A stretch of DNA of 7,468 bases from Erysipelotrichaceae bacterium (GCA_900754715.1 CAAEDX010000113.1:1-7468); one strand, 5' to 3'. Positions 1 through 7,269 are shown, numbered from the stretch's first letter. Program-made: numbers and translations. The notes: generated by a model from the sequence alone, not told the origin.

Positions 1-1583
1 AAAATGAGGACGCCCTGGTTCAGGTGCGCAACATCGAAAGCATCGACCTGAATCTGGATGATCTCTTTGAATGCCGCTACATCAAGATCCGTTTCGGACG
101 GCTGCCTTTGGACAGTGTGAAGAAGCTGCAGTATTACCGCAACCGTCCCTTTGTGTTCAAGTCATTCAGCCAGGATGATACTTACAGCTGGTGTCTGTAT
201 ATGACCACACAGAAATATGAGGGAGATGTGGACAACATGTTCTCCTCTTTGTACTTTGAACGGATCCGCATTCCGGAGTTCGTGCATGGCACACCGGAAA
301 AAGCGCAGGAAACGCTGCAAGATGAGATCGACAGCGACCGCAGGCAGCTTCAGCATGTGGAAGAAGTCATCGCGTCGCTGAAAGCAGAGTGCAGCGAAAA
401 CTTTGCGAAGATCCGCGGTGAGCTGAATTTCCTCAACCGGATGCACAGCGCCCGAAAATATGTCGTCGGCCTTGGAGAGCGTTTCTCCATTACCGGCTTT
501 ATCGATGCCGCAGACGTAGAGCGGCTCAAGGATACCTTTAGCGAACTGAAGGAGGTGGAGATCGAAGTGCGTCCGGCACACAGTGACAAGCGGCTGGACC
601 CTCCGACGAAACTGAAGAATGGGTGGTTTGCCAGGCCATTCCTGATGTTCGTGGAAATGTATGGCATTCCGGACTATGACGGGATCGATCCGGTGCCCAT
701 CGTGGCCCTGACCTATTCCTTGTTGTTCGGAATCATGTTCGGAGACGTCGGCCAGGGCATCGTGGTGATCCTGGCAGGTCTTTTGCTGAGCAAATGGAAG
801 GGCATGAAGCTGGGAGAAGTGATGATGCGCATCGGCATCTTTTCCACGATCTTCGGCTTTGTCTTTGGTTCCGTATTCGGAAACGAGACCATGCTCGACC
901 CGCTCTATCACGCTTTGCTGGGAATTGACGGAAGGCCGATCAACGTCATGTCCAGCGACTTCATTCTCGTGCTGCTGATGATCGCAGTCGGCATCGGCGC
1001 CGTGCTGAACTTGTTCTGTATGGTGCTCAATATGCGTCTGCAGCTGCGCCGGAAAAATATGGGTGAATTTCTCTTTTCGCAAAACGGAGTGGCCGGATTT
1101 ATCTTTTACGGCTCAGTCGTGGCTGCTGCTGCGCTCTTCGTTGCCGGAATCAATGTATTGAACCCGATATATATCGTGATCCTCATCGTGCTGCCGTTGC
1201 TCTGTGTGTTCCTCAAGGAACCGCTGACCCGCAAGCTGCACAAAGAGGCCATGTTTCCAGAAGGCTTCGGCGCCTTCTTCATGGAAGGCTTCTTCGAGCT
1301 CTTCGAAGTCTGCCTTTCCTATGTGACCAATACCATCTCTTATCTGCGTGTGGGCGGATTCGTCCTCTCTCATGCGGGCATGATGATGGCCGTCACGATG
1401 ATCATGGGAATGTGCTCCGGCGTCGCCGCCGCGGCAGTCGGAATATTTGGAAACGTCCTGGTCATGTGCCTGGAAGGTCTCGTTGTTGGAATTCAGGCAC
1501 TGCGTCTTGAATTTTATGAAATGTTTTCCCGATATTTCGAGGGAAACGGCACTGCGTTCCGCACTATGGAACAAATTGGATGA
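1..1583 (+). CDS. ntpI: V/A-type ATPase subunit I (subunit a), N-terminus missing
   Basis: Stator membrane subunit of a V/A-type ATPase. It forms the two half-channels that carry H+ or Na+ past the c-ring and anchors the peripheral stalks. The reading frame is open from base 3 with no stop. The GTG at 24 is not a credible start, because the family is usually about 640-660 residues and only about 526 are here, so roughly 120 N-terminal residues lie upstream. Counting from the codon at 24, residues 1-215 are the cytoplasmic part, with a coiled-coil stretch at about 95-135. A membrane domain of about seven or eight helices runs from 225 to the end. Key residues are visible: Arg442 in SYLRVGGF facing the c-ring carboxylate, His450 in LSHAG, and Gln491/Arg494 in GIQALRLEFYE, matching Gln619/Arg622 of the Thermus protein. 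The C-terminal FEGNGTAF motif is intact. First visible gene of the operon, 15 bases before subunit K. Confidence 0.96.
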   Translation, partial: NEDALVQVRNIESIDLNLDDLFECRYIKIRFGRLPLDSVKKLQYYRNRPFVFKSFSQDDTYSWCLYMTTQKYEGDVDNMFSSLYFERIRIPEFVHGTPEKAQETLQDEIDSDRRQLQHVEEVIASLKAECSENFAKIRGELNFLNRMHSARKYVVGLGERFSITGFIDAADVERLKDTFSELKEVEIEVRPAHSDKRLDPPTKLKNGWFARPFLMFVEMYGIPDYDGIDPVPIVALTYSLLFGIMFGDVGQGIVVILAGLLLSKWKGMKLGEVMMRIGIFSTIFGFVFGSVFGNETMLDPLYHALLGIDGRPINVMSSDFILVLLMIAVGIGAVLNLFCMVLNMRLQLRRKNMGEFLFSQNGVAGFIFYGSVVAAAALFVAGINVLNPIYIVILIVLPLLCVFLKEPLTRKLHKEAMFPEGFGAFFMEGFFELFEVCLSYVTNTISYLRVGGFVLSHAGMMMAVTMIMGMCSGVAAAAVGIFGNVLVMCLEGLVVGIQALRLEFYEMFSRYFEGNGTAFRTMEQIG

Positions 1584-1584
1584 T

Positions 1585-1590
1585 AGGAGG
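1585..1590 (+). promoter_or_regulatory. Strong ribosome binding site of subunit K gene
   Basis: AGGAGG lies 8 bases before the ATG at 1599. It is the closest match to the Shine-Dalgarno consensus in the operon. That fits the need for many copies of the c-ring subunit per complex relative to the single-copy I, D and F subunits (inference). Confidence 0.85.
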
Positions 1591-1598
1591 AAAAGATT

Positions 1599-2045
1599 AT
1601 GTTGTTAAGTCCACTTGAATTACTGATGCCCGCTGTCATGCTCATTTTGATTTTTCTGCCATTGATCAAGGTCATCCGCGGCAAGACTTCCCTGAGAAGC
1701 GCCAAGATCCGTCTGGCATCTCACATCTGCATGTTCTTCGGCATTGCGATCGGCTTTGTGATCTTCTCTATGTATAAGGTACAGGCCGCTGAAGCGGTGG
1801 ATACCGCTTCACAGATGAACGGTTCCATCGCGCAGGGCCTGGGCTTTTTGGCCGCAGCGCTGGCAACCGGCCTCTCTTCACTGGGTGCCGGCATCGCCGT
1901 CGCCTTTGCTGCTCCGGCAGCCATCGGCGCCTTCTCTGAAAACAAAGAGAACTTCGGTAAGGCCATGATCTTCGTCGCCATGGGTGAAGGTGTCGCCATC
2001 TACGGTCTGCTCATTTCGATCATCATGATCTTCATGAAGCTCTAG
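1599..2045 (+). CDS. ntpK: V/A-type ATPase subunit K (c-ring proteolipid)
   Basis: Rotor-ring subunit that carries the translocated ion on a membrane-buried carboxylate. At 148 residues it has four predicted membrane helices: about 7-27, 41-58, 76-112 and 120-146. The second half is a clear c-subunit hairpin: a glycine/alanine-rich helix (LSSLGAGIAVAFAAPAAIGA), a polar loop (SENKENFGK) and a helix with the ion carboxylate Glu130 in AMGEGVAIYGLL. The first half is not a recognisable c-hairpin: it has no glycine-repeat helix and no carboxylate, and it ends in KVQAAEA, which resembles the signal-like leader of some A-type c subunits such as that of Thermus. At the positions that bind Na+ in Ilyobacter c (Gln32, Ser66, Thr67) this protein appears to have Val, Gly and Val, which argues for H+ rather than Na+ (inference from hand alignment). 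Preceded by a strong ribosome site, and followed 9 bases later by subunit F. Confidence 0.94.
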   Translation: MLLSPLELLMPAVMLILIFLPLIKVIRGKTSLRSAKIRLASHICMFFGIAIGFVIFSMYKVQAAEAVDTASQMNGSIAQGLGFLAAALATGLSSLGAGIAVAFAAPAAIGAFSENKENFGKAMIFVAMGEGVAIYGLLISIIMIFMKL

Positions 2046-2054
2046 GAGACATTC

Positions 2055-2363
2055 ATGAAATTCTTTCTGATCAGTGACAACATCGACACCCAGATGGGAA
2101 TGCGGCTGGCCGGGATCGAAGGCGTCGTCGTACACGAACGCCAGGAAGTTTTGGAAGTACTGGAAAAAGTGCTTCACCGCGAGGATGTGGCAGTCATACT
2201 GATGACGACCCGTCTGGTGGAAACGTGCCCGGAAGTGATCAGTGAGCTGAAGCTGAAGCTCAAGAAGCCGTTGATCGAAGAGATCCCGGATCGTCACGGA
2301 TCCGCAAAGATCGGAGAGACGATCGACCGATACGTAAGTGAAGCAATTGGCGTAAAACTGTGA
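2055..2363 (+). CDS. ntpG: V/A-type ATPase subunit F (central rotor)
   Basis: Small soluble subunit that packs against subunit D in the central shaft and helps couple rotation to catalysis. At 102 residues it has the normal family length. The start MKFFLISDNIDTQMGMRLAG is the typical first strand and helix of the F fold, and the segment VAVILMTTRLVE (about 41-52) corresponds to the conserved ILIT-type strand. The C-terminal helix (about 84-98) is the part that contacts D in known structures. The start ATG follows AGGAGA (2044-2049), which overlaps the TAG of subunit K, so the two genes are probably translationally coupled. The symbol follows the Enterococcus hirae naming, where the F subunit is ntpG; other schemes call it atpF or ntpF. 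Confidence 0.92.
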   Translation: MKFFLISDNIDTQMGMRLAGIEGVVVHERQEVLEVLEKVLHREDVAVILMTTRLVETCPEVISELKLKLKKPLIEEIPDRHGSAKIGETIDRYVSEAIGVKL

Positions 2364-2368
2364 GGTGG
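2362..2368 (+). promoter_or_regulatory. Ribosome binding site that fixes the start of subunit E
   Basis: GAGGTGG overlaps the TGA of subunit F and ends 5 bases before ATG 2374. An in-frame GTG at 2365 would give three extra residues, but it lies inside this site and has no Shine-Dalgarno sequence of its own, so ATG 2374 is preferred. Confidence 0.75.
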
Positions 2369-2373
2369 TAGGA

Positions 2374-2973
2374 ATGCCATTTAATGAAAAAGTAAATCTG
2401 GAACAGTATTTCAAGGATGAGATCGAGCGCGTCAGCAGCAGCGAGATCCGCGCTGTGGAAACACAGATCGAGGATATTCGCAGCAACGCGATCAAAGATA
2501 TCGAGGCTGAAGCCCAGCAGGAAGCTGGCATGGTGGAAGAGCAGGAGCTGCGCGAGCTCAACAGCGAATTTGCGGTGCGCATGAGCCAGCTGCACGAAGC
2601 GACCGACCGCCGGCTCATGCAGAAACGCAACGAGCTGACAGCTGAGATCTTCAATGCCTGCGAAGCGCAGGTCACTGCCTTTGCAGACAGTAAAGATTAT
2701 CCTGAATACTTGCGCAAACAGGCTGCCAAGCTGGGCGGGCATCCCCACACCGGTGCTTGTCTGTATGTGCGTGAGGAAGATATGCGGCATGAGCAGCTGA
2801 TCCGCGAGGCATTCGCTCAGCCTTGCCGCGTAGAAAAAGACAGCGCGATCCGCTGCGGTGGGATCCGCCTGGAATGCGCTGAGGAAGGCATCGTCATCGA
2901 TGATACCTTCGATAATGCCCTGGCGGAAGAGAAAGACTGGTTCTTCAGCAATTCTGGCCTGTTTATCAAATAG
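2374..2973 (+). CDS. ntpE: V/A-type ATPase subunit E (peripheral stalk)
   Basis: Peripheral stalk subunit that pairs with the G/H subunit and holds the A3B3 head still against the rotor. It has 199 residues, the usual family length. Residues 1-100 are one long charged helix rich in Glu, Gln, Arg and Ala, as expected for the coiled coil formed with G/H. Residues 105-199 are the globular head-binding domain, with the diagnostic stretch CGGIRLECAEEGIVIDDTFD (161-180). ATG 2374 is chosen over GTG 2365 because the ribosome site sits directly before it. In E. hirae the C subunit gene lies between E and the next genes. Here A follows E after 18 bases, so C must be encoded elsewhere, most likely upstream of the window. 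Confidence 0.94.
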   Translation: MPFNEKVNLEQYFKDEIERVSSSEIRAVETQIEDIRSNAIKDIEAEAQQEAGMVEEQELRELNSEFAVRMSQLHEATDRRLMQKRNELTAEIFNACEAQVTAFADSKDYPEYLRKQAAKLGGHPHTGACLYVREEDMRHEQLIREAFAQPCRVEKDSAIRCGGIRLECAEEGIVIDDTFDNALAEEKDWFFSNSGLFIK

Positions 2974-2991
2974 AAAAAGTGAGATGATACA

Positions 2992-4746
2992 ATGGCAGAA
3001 AATGTAATTTATTCAATCAATGGCCCGGTCGTAAAAGTGAAAGACACCACTGCCTTTTCCATGCTGGAAAGAGTGCTGGTCGGCAAAAAGAAACTGATGG
3101 GCGAAGTCATCAGCATATCCCGTTCCTTTACGACGATCCAGGTGTATGAATCCACCACGGGCCTGATGCCGGGCGAAGAAGTGATCCCGACCGGATCGCC
3201 GGTCTCTGTCACCCTTGCCCCCGGCATCCTGAGAAATATATTTGACGGCATCGAGCGTCCGCTGCAGGCGATCGCTGAACGTTCCGGCGCTTTTATCGCG
3301 ACCGGCAGCGACGTTGCCTCGCTCGATGAAGAAAAGCAATGGGATGTGCGCATCACCGTAAAGGCGGGCGATCATGTCCGCCCGGGACAGGTCTATGCCA
3401 CGGTGCAGGAAACGCCGCTCATCGAGCATCGCTGCATGATCCCGCCGCAGCTTTCCGGTGAGGTCGTCGCGGTCAGCCCGGAAGGCGCATACCGCATCGT
3501 TGATGAGATCATCCAGGTCAAGGATGAGGCGGGCGAAGTGCATTCGCTCACGCTGATGCAGAAATGGCCGATCAAGCAGGCTCGTCCGGTCAGTGCGCGG
3601 CTGCCCATCAGCGTACCGCTGATCACTGGTCAGCGTATCTTTGATACCTTGTTCCCGATCGCTAAAGGCGGCACCGCTGCCATTCCGGGCGGATTCGGTA
3701 CCGGCAAGACGATGACCCAGCATCAGCTGGCCAAATGGTGTGATGCCGACATCATCGTTTATGTCGGCTGCGGTGAACGCGGCAACGAGATGACCCAGGT
3801 GCTTGAAGAGTTCTCTGAGCTGATCGACCCGAAGTCACAGCGTCCCCTGATGGATCGCACGGTGCTGATCGCCAATACCTCCAACATGCCGGTGGCCGCG
3901 CGTGAAGCGAGCATCTACACCGGTCTGACACTGGCGGAATATTATCGTGACATGGGCTATCATGTCGCCATCATGGCTGATTCTACCTCACGCTGGGCCG
4001 AGGCGCTTCGTGAGATCAGCGGCCGTCTGGAAGAGATGCCGGCTGAAGAAGGCTTCCCGGCATACTTGCCCTCAAGGCTTTCACAGTTCTATGAGCGCGC
4101 CGGCTATGTGCGCACGCTGAACGAACATGAGGGCAGCGTATCGATCATCGGCGCGGTATCGCCGCAGGGCAATGACTTCTCTGAGCCGGTCACACAGAAC
4201 ACGAAGCGTTTCGTGCGCTGTTTTTGGGCGCTGGATAAGTCACTGGCCTATGCCCGCCATTATTTTGCCATCAACTGGAACGAAAGCTATTCCGAATATG
4301 TCGGCGACCTGAGTCGTTGGTACAACCATAACGTGAGCCCCTATTTCCTGCGCGACCGTCAGGAACTGATGAGCCTGCTCACGGAAGAAAACAAACTGAT
4401 GGAGATCGTCAAGCTGATCGGCAGCGACGTATTGCCAGAAGACCAGAAGCTCGTCATCGAGATCTGCAAGGTCATCCGGGTCGGTTATCTGCAGCAGAAC
4501 GCCTTCCATCAGGATGATACCTATGTGCCGCTGGAAAAGCAGCTGAAGATGATGGATACCATCCTTTATCTCTACCACAGCTGCATCGACGCGCTGCGCC
4601 AGGGGAATGCCCTTAGCAGCATTCTTGCCACCGGCATCTTTGACACGGTCACCAAGATGAAATACGACGTGCCAAACGATCACCTTGAATTGTTTGACAC
4701 CTATACGCAAAAGATCGATGAAGCGATCCGCCGCGGAACAGAATAG
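2992..4746 (+). CDS. ntpA: V/A-type ATPase catalytic subunit A
   Basis: Catalytic subunit; three copies alternate with B in the cytoplasmic head and bind ATP at the A/B interface. At 584 residues it has normal length. Residues 1-75 are the N-terminal beta-barrel, and about 115-190 the non-homologous bulge typical of A subunits. About 200-435 is the nucleotide-binding domain, and 436-584 the helical C-domain. The P-loop is GGFGTGKT (233-240) with Lys239 and Thr240. Glu262 and Arg263 in [10 protein letters not shown] are the catalytic glutamate and its neighbour. The Walker B strand ends at Asp330 in [15 protein letters not shown], and the conserved block [18 protein letters not shown] follows. 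All catalytic residues are present, so the enzyme should be active. The ribosome site is weak (AAGTGAG, 2977-2983). The gene sits 18 bases after E and 13 before B. Confidence 0.98.
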   Translation: MAENVIYSINGPVVKVKDTTAFSMLERVLVGKKKLMGEVISISRSFTTIQVYESTTGLMPGEEVIPTGSPVSVTLAPGILRNIFDGIERPLQAIAERSGAFIATGSDVASLDEEKQWDVRITVKAGDHVRPGQVYATVQETPLIEHRCMIPPQLSGEVVAVSPEGAYRIVDEIIQVKDEAGEVHSLTLMQKWPIKQARPVSARLPISVPLITGQRIFDTLFPIAKGGTAAIPGGFGTGKTMTQHQLAKWCDADIIVYVGCGERGNEMTQVLEEFSELIDPKSQRPLMDRTVLIANTSNMPVAAREASIYTGLTLAEYYRDMGYHVAIMADSTSRWAEALREISGRLEEMPAEEGFPAYLPSRLSQFYERAGYVRTLNEHEGSVSIIGAVSPQGNDFSEPVTQNTKRFVRCFWALDKSLAYARHYFAINWNESYSEYVGDLSRWYNHNVSPYFLRDRQELMSLLTEENKLMEIVKLIGSDVLPEDQKLVIEICKVIRVGYLQQNAFHQDDTYVPLEKQLKMMDTILYLYHSCIDALRQGNALSSILATGIFDTVTKMKYDVPNDHLELFDTYTQKIDEAIRRGTE

Positions 4747-4759
4747 GAAGTGAATCAGT

Positions 4760-6202
4760 ATGAGTCTGCAGTATTTAGGACTGGACGAGATCAACGGACC
4801 GCTGGTCTTTCTGGATCACGTGGAAGGCGTAGGGTATGAAGAAATGGTGGAGATCCGCTGCAAGGACGGCTCCTCCCGCATGGGAAGAGTCGTGCAGCTG
4901 GAAGGAAGCCGTGCTGCCATCCAGGTCTTCGAAGGAACCAACGGCCTGAGCCTGACCAACACCAGGACCCGTTTCAAGGGCAAACCGATGGAACTGCCGC
5001 TGTCACTTGAACTGCTGGGCCGCGTATTCAACGGCAGCGGCCGTCCGATCGACGGTCTGGGCGAGATCTATGCCGAGAAGAGCGCGGACATCAATGGTCT
5101 GCCGCTGAACCCGGTATCCCGTGTTTATCCGCGTAACTACATCAATACCGGCATCTCAAGCATCGACGCGCTGATGACCCTCATCCGCGGCCAGAAGCTG
5201 CCAATCTTCTCGGGATCGGGCATGCCCCACAACGAACTGGCGGTACAGCTGGTCAAGCAGGCAAAGATCTCCGATGGGGACGGCAAGAATTTCTGTATCG
5301 TCTTCGCCGCGATGGGCGTCAAGAATGATGTCGCTGATTATTTTCGCCGTTCCTTTGAGGAAGCCGGCGTCATGGAACATGTCGTCATGTTCGTTAACTT
5401 GTCCAACGACCCGATCATCGAGCGTACGCTGACCCCGCGCTGCGCATTGACTGCCGCGGAATACCTGGCATTTGAACACGATATGCATGTACTGGTCATC
5501 ATGACCGACATCACCTCATATTGTGAGGCGCTGCGCGAGTTCTCCAGCAGCAAAGGCGAGATCCCCGGCCGCAAAGGCTATCCGGGCTATCTGTATTCTG
5601 ACCTTGCTTCGATGTATGAGCGCGCTGGCATCATGAAAGGATCGAAAGGCTCGGTCACTCAGATCCCGATCCTGACGATGCCTAACGATGACATTACCCA
5701 TCCGATTCCTGACCTCACCGGATATATTACCGAAGGACAGATCGTGCTGGATCGTGAGCTCAATCAGACCGGCGTATATCCGCCGGTGGGCGTGCTGCCT
5801 TCGCTGTCCCGACTGATGAAAGACGGCATCGGTGAAGGCTATACGCGCAAGGATCACAGCGATGTCAGCAACCAGCTCTTTGCCGCTTATGCCAAAGTGC
5901 AGGATGCACGTTCCCTTGCCAGTGTCATCGGTGAGGATGAGCTGAGCGAGACCGATAAGCAGTACATGTCATTTGGCACATTGTTTGAACAGCATTTCCT
6001 TAATCAGGGCTTTGATTCCAACCGTTCCATCGATGAGACGCTGGATCTGGGCTGGGATCTGCTCAGTGTATTGCCGCGCGGTGAACTAGACCGCATCGAT
6101 AACGAGGTACTGGAAGAACACTATGACCCGCAGCGCGCTGCCAAGCGATTTCATCTCACCCCGGATCCGATCATCCGTGAACTGAAGAAACCAGGTGAGT
6201 GA
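4760..6202 (+). CDS. ntpB: V/A-type ATPase regulatory subunit B
   Basis: Non-catalytic head subunit that completes the ATP site of A. It has 480 residues, at the upper end of the family range. The first 75 residues form the N-terminal beta-barrel ([18 protein letters not shown]). The Rossmann-like centre has no P-loop: the corresponding place reads [13 protein letters not shown] (151-163), as expected for B. The arginine finger is Arg351 in VLPSLSRLM, matching Arg350 of E. hirae NtpB. The conserved [19 protein letters not shown] block precedes it. The C-terminal helical domain runs from about 370. The start ATG follows TAGGAAG (4744-4750), which overlaps the stop codon of A, so A and B are probably translated in equal amounts. 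The gene ends inside the ribosome-site region of D. Confidence 0.98.
   Translation: MSLQYLGLDEINGPLVFLDHVEGVGYEEMVEIRCKDGSSRMGRVVQLEGSRAAIQVFEGTNGLSLTNTRTRFKGKPMELPLSLELLGRVFNGSGRPIDGLGEIYAEKSADINGLPLNPVSRVYPRNYINTGISSIDALMTLIRGQKLPIFSGSGMPHNELAVQLVKQAKISDGDGKNFCIVFAAMGVKNDVADYFRRSFEEAGVMEHVVMFVNLSNDPIIERTLTPRCALTAAEYLAFEHDMHVLVIMTDITSYCEALREFSSSKGEIPGRKGYPGYLYSDLASMYERAGIMKGSKGSVTQIPILTMPNDDITHPIPDLTGYITEGQIVLDRELNQTGVYPPVGVLPSLSRLMKDGIGEGYTRKDHSDVSNQLFAAYAKVQDARSLASVIGEDELSETDKQYMSFGTLFEQHFLNQGFDSNRSIDETLDLGWDLLSVLPRGELDRIDNEVLEEHYDPQRAAKRFHLTPDPIIRELKKPGE
6193..6198 (+). promoter_or_regulatory. Ribosome binding site that fixes the start of subunit D
   Basis: AGGTGA lies within the last codons of subunit B and is 6 bases before ATG 6205. 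The in-frame GTG at 6199 directly abuts the site, so it has no usable spacing. ATG 6205 also gives the family-like N-terminus MANKQVFPTKGNLI. Confidence 0.75.
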
Positions 6203-6204
6203 CC

Positions 6205-6828
6205 ATGGCAAACAAGCAGGTCTTTCCGACCAAGGGCAACCTGATCGCCGCGAAGAAATCAAATGCGCTGGCGACCATGGGCTATGAACTGATGGACCGC
6301 AAGCGCAATATCCTCACTCGCGAGATGATGGAACAAGTGGAGAATGTGCGCATGCTCAGGGAAAAGATCACCGAGACTTATCAGACCGCGTATCAGGCAT
6401 TGCAGGAAGCCAACATCACCTTGGGCGTCATTGCTAATCTGGCTGACGCGATCCCGGTGGATGACGGTCTTCACGTGACTTATCACAGTGTGATGGGCGT
6501 GGAGATCCCGAAGATCCATTACAAGGAAGAGAAGCTCGATTTCTGCTATGGCATGGAATATGCCAACTCCAAGCTGGATTACGCTTACCTTTGCTTTCAC
6601 CGCGTAAAAGTGATGACGGTGACGCTGGTCGAAGTAGAAAACAGCGTGTATCGGCTGGCTAACGCCATCCGTAAGGCGCAGAAGCGCGCCAACGCGCTCA
6701 GGAACATCGTGATCCCTGGCTTTGAGCATGACATCAAGTTCATCTCTGATGCTCTGGAAGAAAAAGAGCGGGAAGAGTTCTCCCGTCAGAAAGTGATCAA
6801 AAGCAATAAACAGAAACAAGCAGGATGA
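6205..6828 (+). CDS. ntpD: V/A-type ATPase subunit D (central rotor shaft)
   Basis: Main shaft of the rotor; with F it turns inside the A3B3 head and transmits torque to the c-ring through subunit C. It has 207 residues, normal for the family. The N-terminal signature PTKGNLIAAKKSNALATMGY (8-27) and DRKRNILTREMM (31-42) begin the first long helix. The middle, about 70-140, is the short globular part. The C-terminal helix carries the conserved stretch ANALRNIVIP (162-171) and pairs with the first helix as an antiparallel coiled coil. The start is ATG 6205, 2 bases after the stop of B, which implies coupled translation. The last codons and the stop form the left arm of a terminator hairpin, marking this as the last gene of the operon. 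Confidence 0.96.
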   Translation: MANKQVFPTKGNLIAAKKSNALATMGYELMDRKRNILTREMMEQVENVRMLREKITETYQTAYQALQEANITLGVIANLADAIPVDDGLHVTYHSVMGVEIPKIHYKEEKLDFCYGMEYANSKLDYAYLCFHRVKVMTVTLVEVENSVYRLANAIRKAQKRANALRNIVIPGFEHDIKFISDALEEKEREEFSRQKVIKSNKQKQAG

Positions 6829-6845
6829 GCGATCACCCTGCTTTT
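6818..6845 (+). terminator. Intrinsic terminator of the ATPase operon
   Basis: AAGCAGG (6818-6824) pairs with CCTGCTT (6837-6843). An A/C mismatch follows, then TGA (6826-6828) pairs with TCA (6833-6835), closed by the tetraloop GCGA, a GNRA-type loop. A run of four T ends at 6845, and further T-rich sequence follows. The left arm includes the last codons and the TGA stop of subunit D. The T run is short, so termination may be partial. This is seen by eye; folding energy was not computed. Confidence 0.62.
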
Positions 6846-6881
6846 CACATTTCTGCGGCAACCTATATGGTTCGTGACCAA

Positions 6882-6896
6882 AAGCGATGACACAGC
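6882..6896 (+). repeat. Direct repeat, left copy (15 bp)
   Basis: AAGCGATGACACAGC, overlapping the -35 box of the small gene promoter. The right copy at 7159-7173 differs at one base. The two copies bracket the small membrane gene. Confidence 0.5.
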
Positions 6897-6915
6897 GCAA
6901 GGATGATGATACAAT
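6887..6915 (+). promoter_or_regulatory. Sigma-A-type promoter of the small membrane gene
   Basis: ATGACA (6887-6892; five of six match TTGACA) and TACAAT (6910-6915; five of six match TATAAT) are separated by exactly 17 bases. TG at 6907-6908 gives an extended -10 element. Transcription would start near 6921-6923, leaving a leader of about 30 bases with a purine-rich ribosome site before ATG 6953. Confidence 0.68.
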
Positions 6916-6952
6916 GAACATAAAGAGTGAGATCAGAAAGGAAGAGGAGACC

Positions 6953-7159
6953 ATGACAAAAGAAAGAAAAGAGCGAATATGCATGATCTGCTTTCTCGCT
7001 GCCTCAGCATGCTGGTACTTCGTATCCATCGTCAATCTCATTGAACAAGATACGACGGCTGCAGTATTGGGACTGTGCTTAGGATCAGCTTTTTTATGCT
7101 TATCCACTGCGCATATGAACAAAAAAGGATACAACGACAAGAATCATGACGAGCATTGA
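6953..7159 (+). CDS. Small two-helix membrane protein of unknown function
   Basis: A 68-residue protein with a charged N-terminus (MTKERKER) and two predicted membrane helices, about 9-30 (ICMICFLAASACWYFVSIVN) and 35-54. A hydrophilic, His/Asp/Lys-rich tail ends it. The second helix contains LGLCLGSAFLCLSTAH followed by NKK. From memory this resembles a small uncharacterised membrane protein type seen in Bacillota with a similar LCLGS.FLCL core; no function is known to me. Upstream in-frame ATGs exist at 6887 and 6914, but the first is the -35 box and the second lies in the -10 box of the promoter, so they cannot be in the transcript. AAAGGAAGAGGAG (6937-6949) serves the start at 6953. The charged N-terminus and the tail probably both face the cytoplasm (inference). 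It is flanked by terminators and transcribed alone; nothing visible ties it to the ATPase. Confidence 0.78.
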   Translation: MTKERKERICMICFLAASACWYFVSIVNLIEQDTTAAVLGLCLGSAFLCLSTAHMNKKGYNDKNHDEH

Positions 7160-7173
7160 AGCGATGTCACAGC
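7159..7173 (+). repeat. Direct repeat, right copy (15 bp)
   Basis: AAGCGATGTCACAGC, starting at the last base of the stop codon of the small membrane gene. It matches the left copy at 14 of 15 positions. Function unknown; it could be a regulator site or chance. Confidence 0.5.
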
Positions 7174-7177
7174 TTAT

Positions 7178-7220
7178 CGAAAAGCCGGCAGGAAAGTGAA
7201 AGATTTCTGCCGGCTTTTCG
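7178..7220. terminator. Bidirectional terminator between convergent genes
   Basis: CGAAAAGCCGGCAG (7178-7191) and CTGCCGGCTTTTCG (7207-7220) form a perfect 14-bp stem. G·T, A-T and A-T pairs extend it to 17 bp around a 9-base loop. The arms carry four A and four T, so on either strand the GC-rich core is followed by a U run. It lies between the small membrane gene on + and the AraC-type gene on -, and should stop both. Confidence 0.85.
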
Positions 7221-7269
7221 TATGTATGCGTTTGTTCTTCAAATGACGAAGATGACGGATGTATTCATC

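Noticed and set aside
162..1082. Open frame of 306 codons on the - strand inside subunit I
   Set aside because: It is antisense to a well-recognised gene, and its protein is His/Gln-rich without any family features, which is typical of a codon-bias shadow.
1878..2790. Overlapping - strand open frames across subunits K, F and E
   Set aside because: They lie antisense to intact ATPase genes, with composition typical of reverse translation of acidic coiled coils and Ala-rich helices.
1..6828. Possible frameshift, insertion or gene break in the ATPase operon
   Set aside because: All seven frames are continuous, of normal length (apart from the window-edge cut) and have their key residues.
6259..7140. 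Open frame of 293 codons on the - strand across subunit D and the small membrane gene
   Set aside because: It runs antisense through a clear gene, a terminator and a promoter, and shows no domain; it is a shadow frame.
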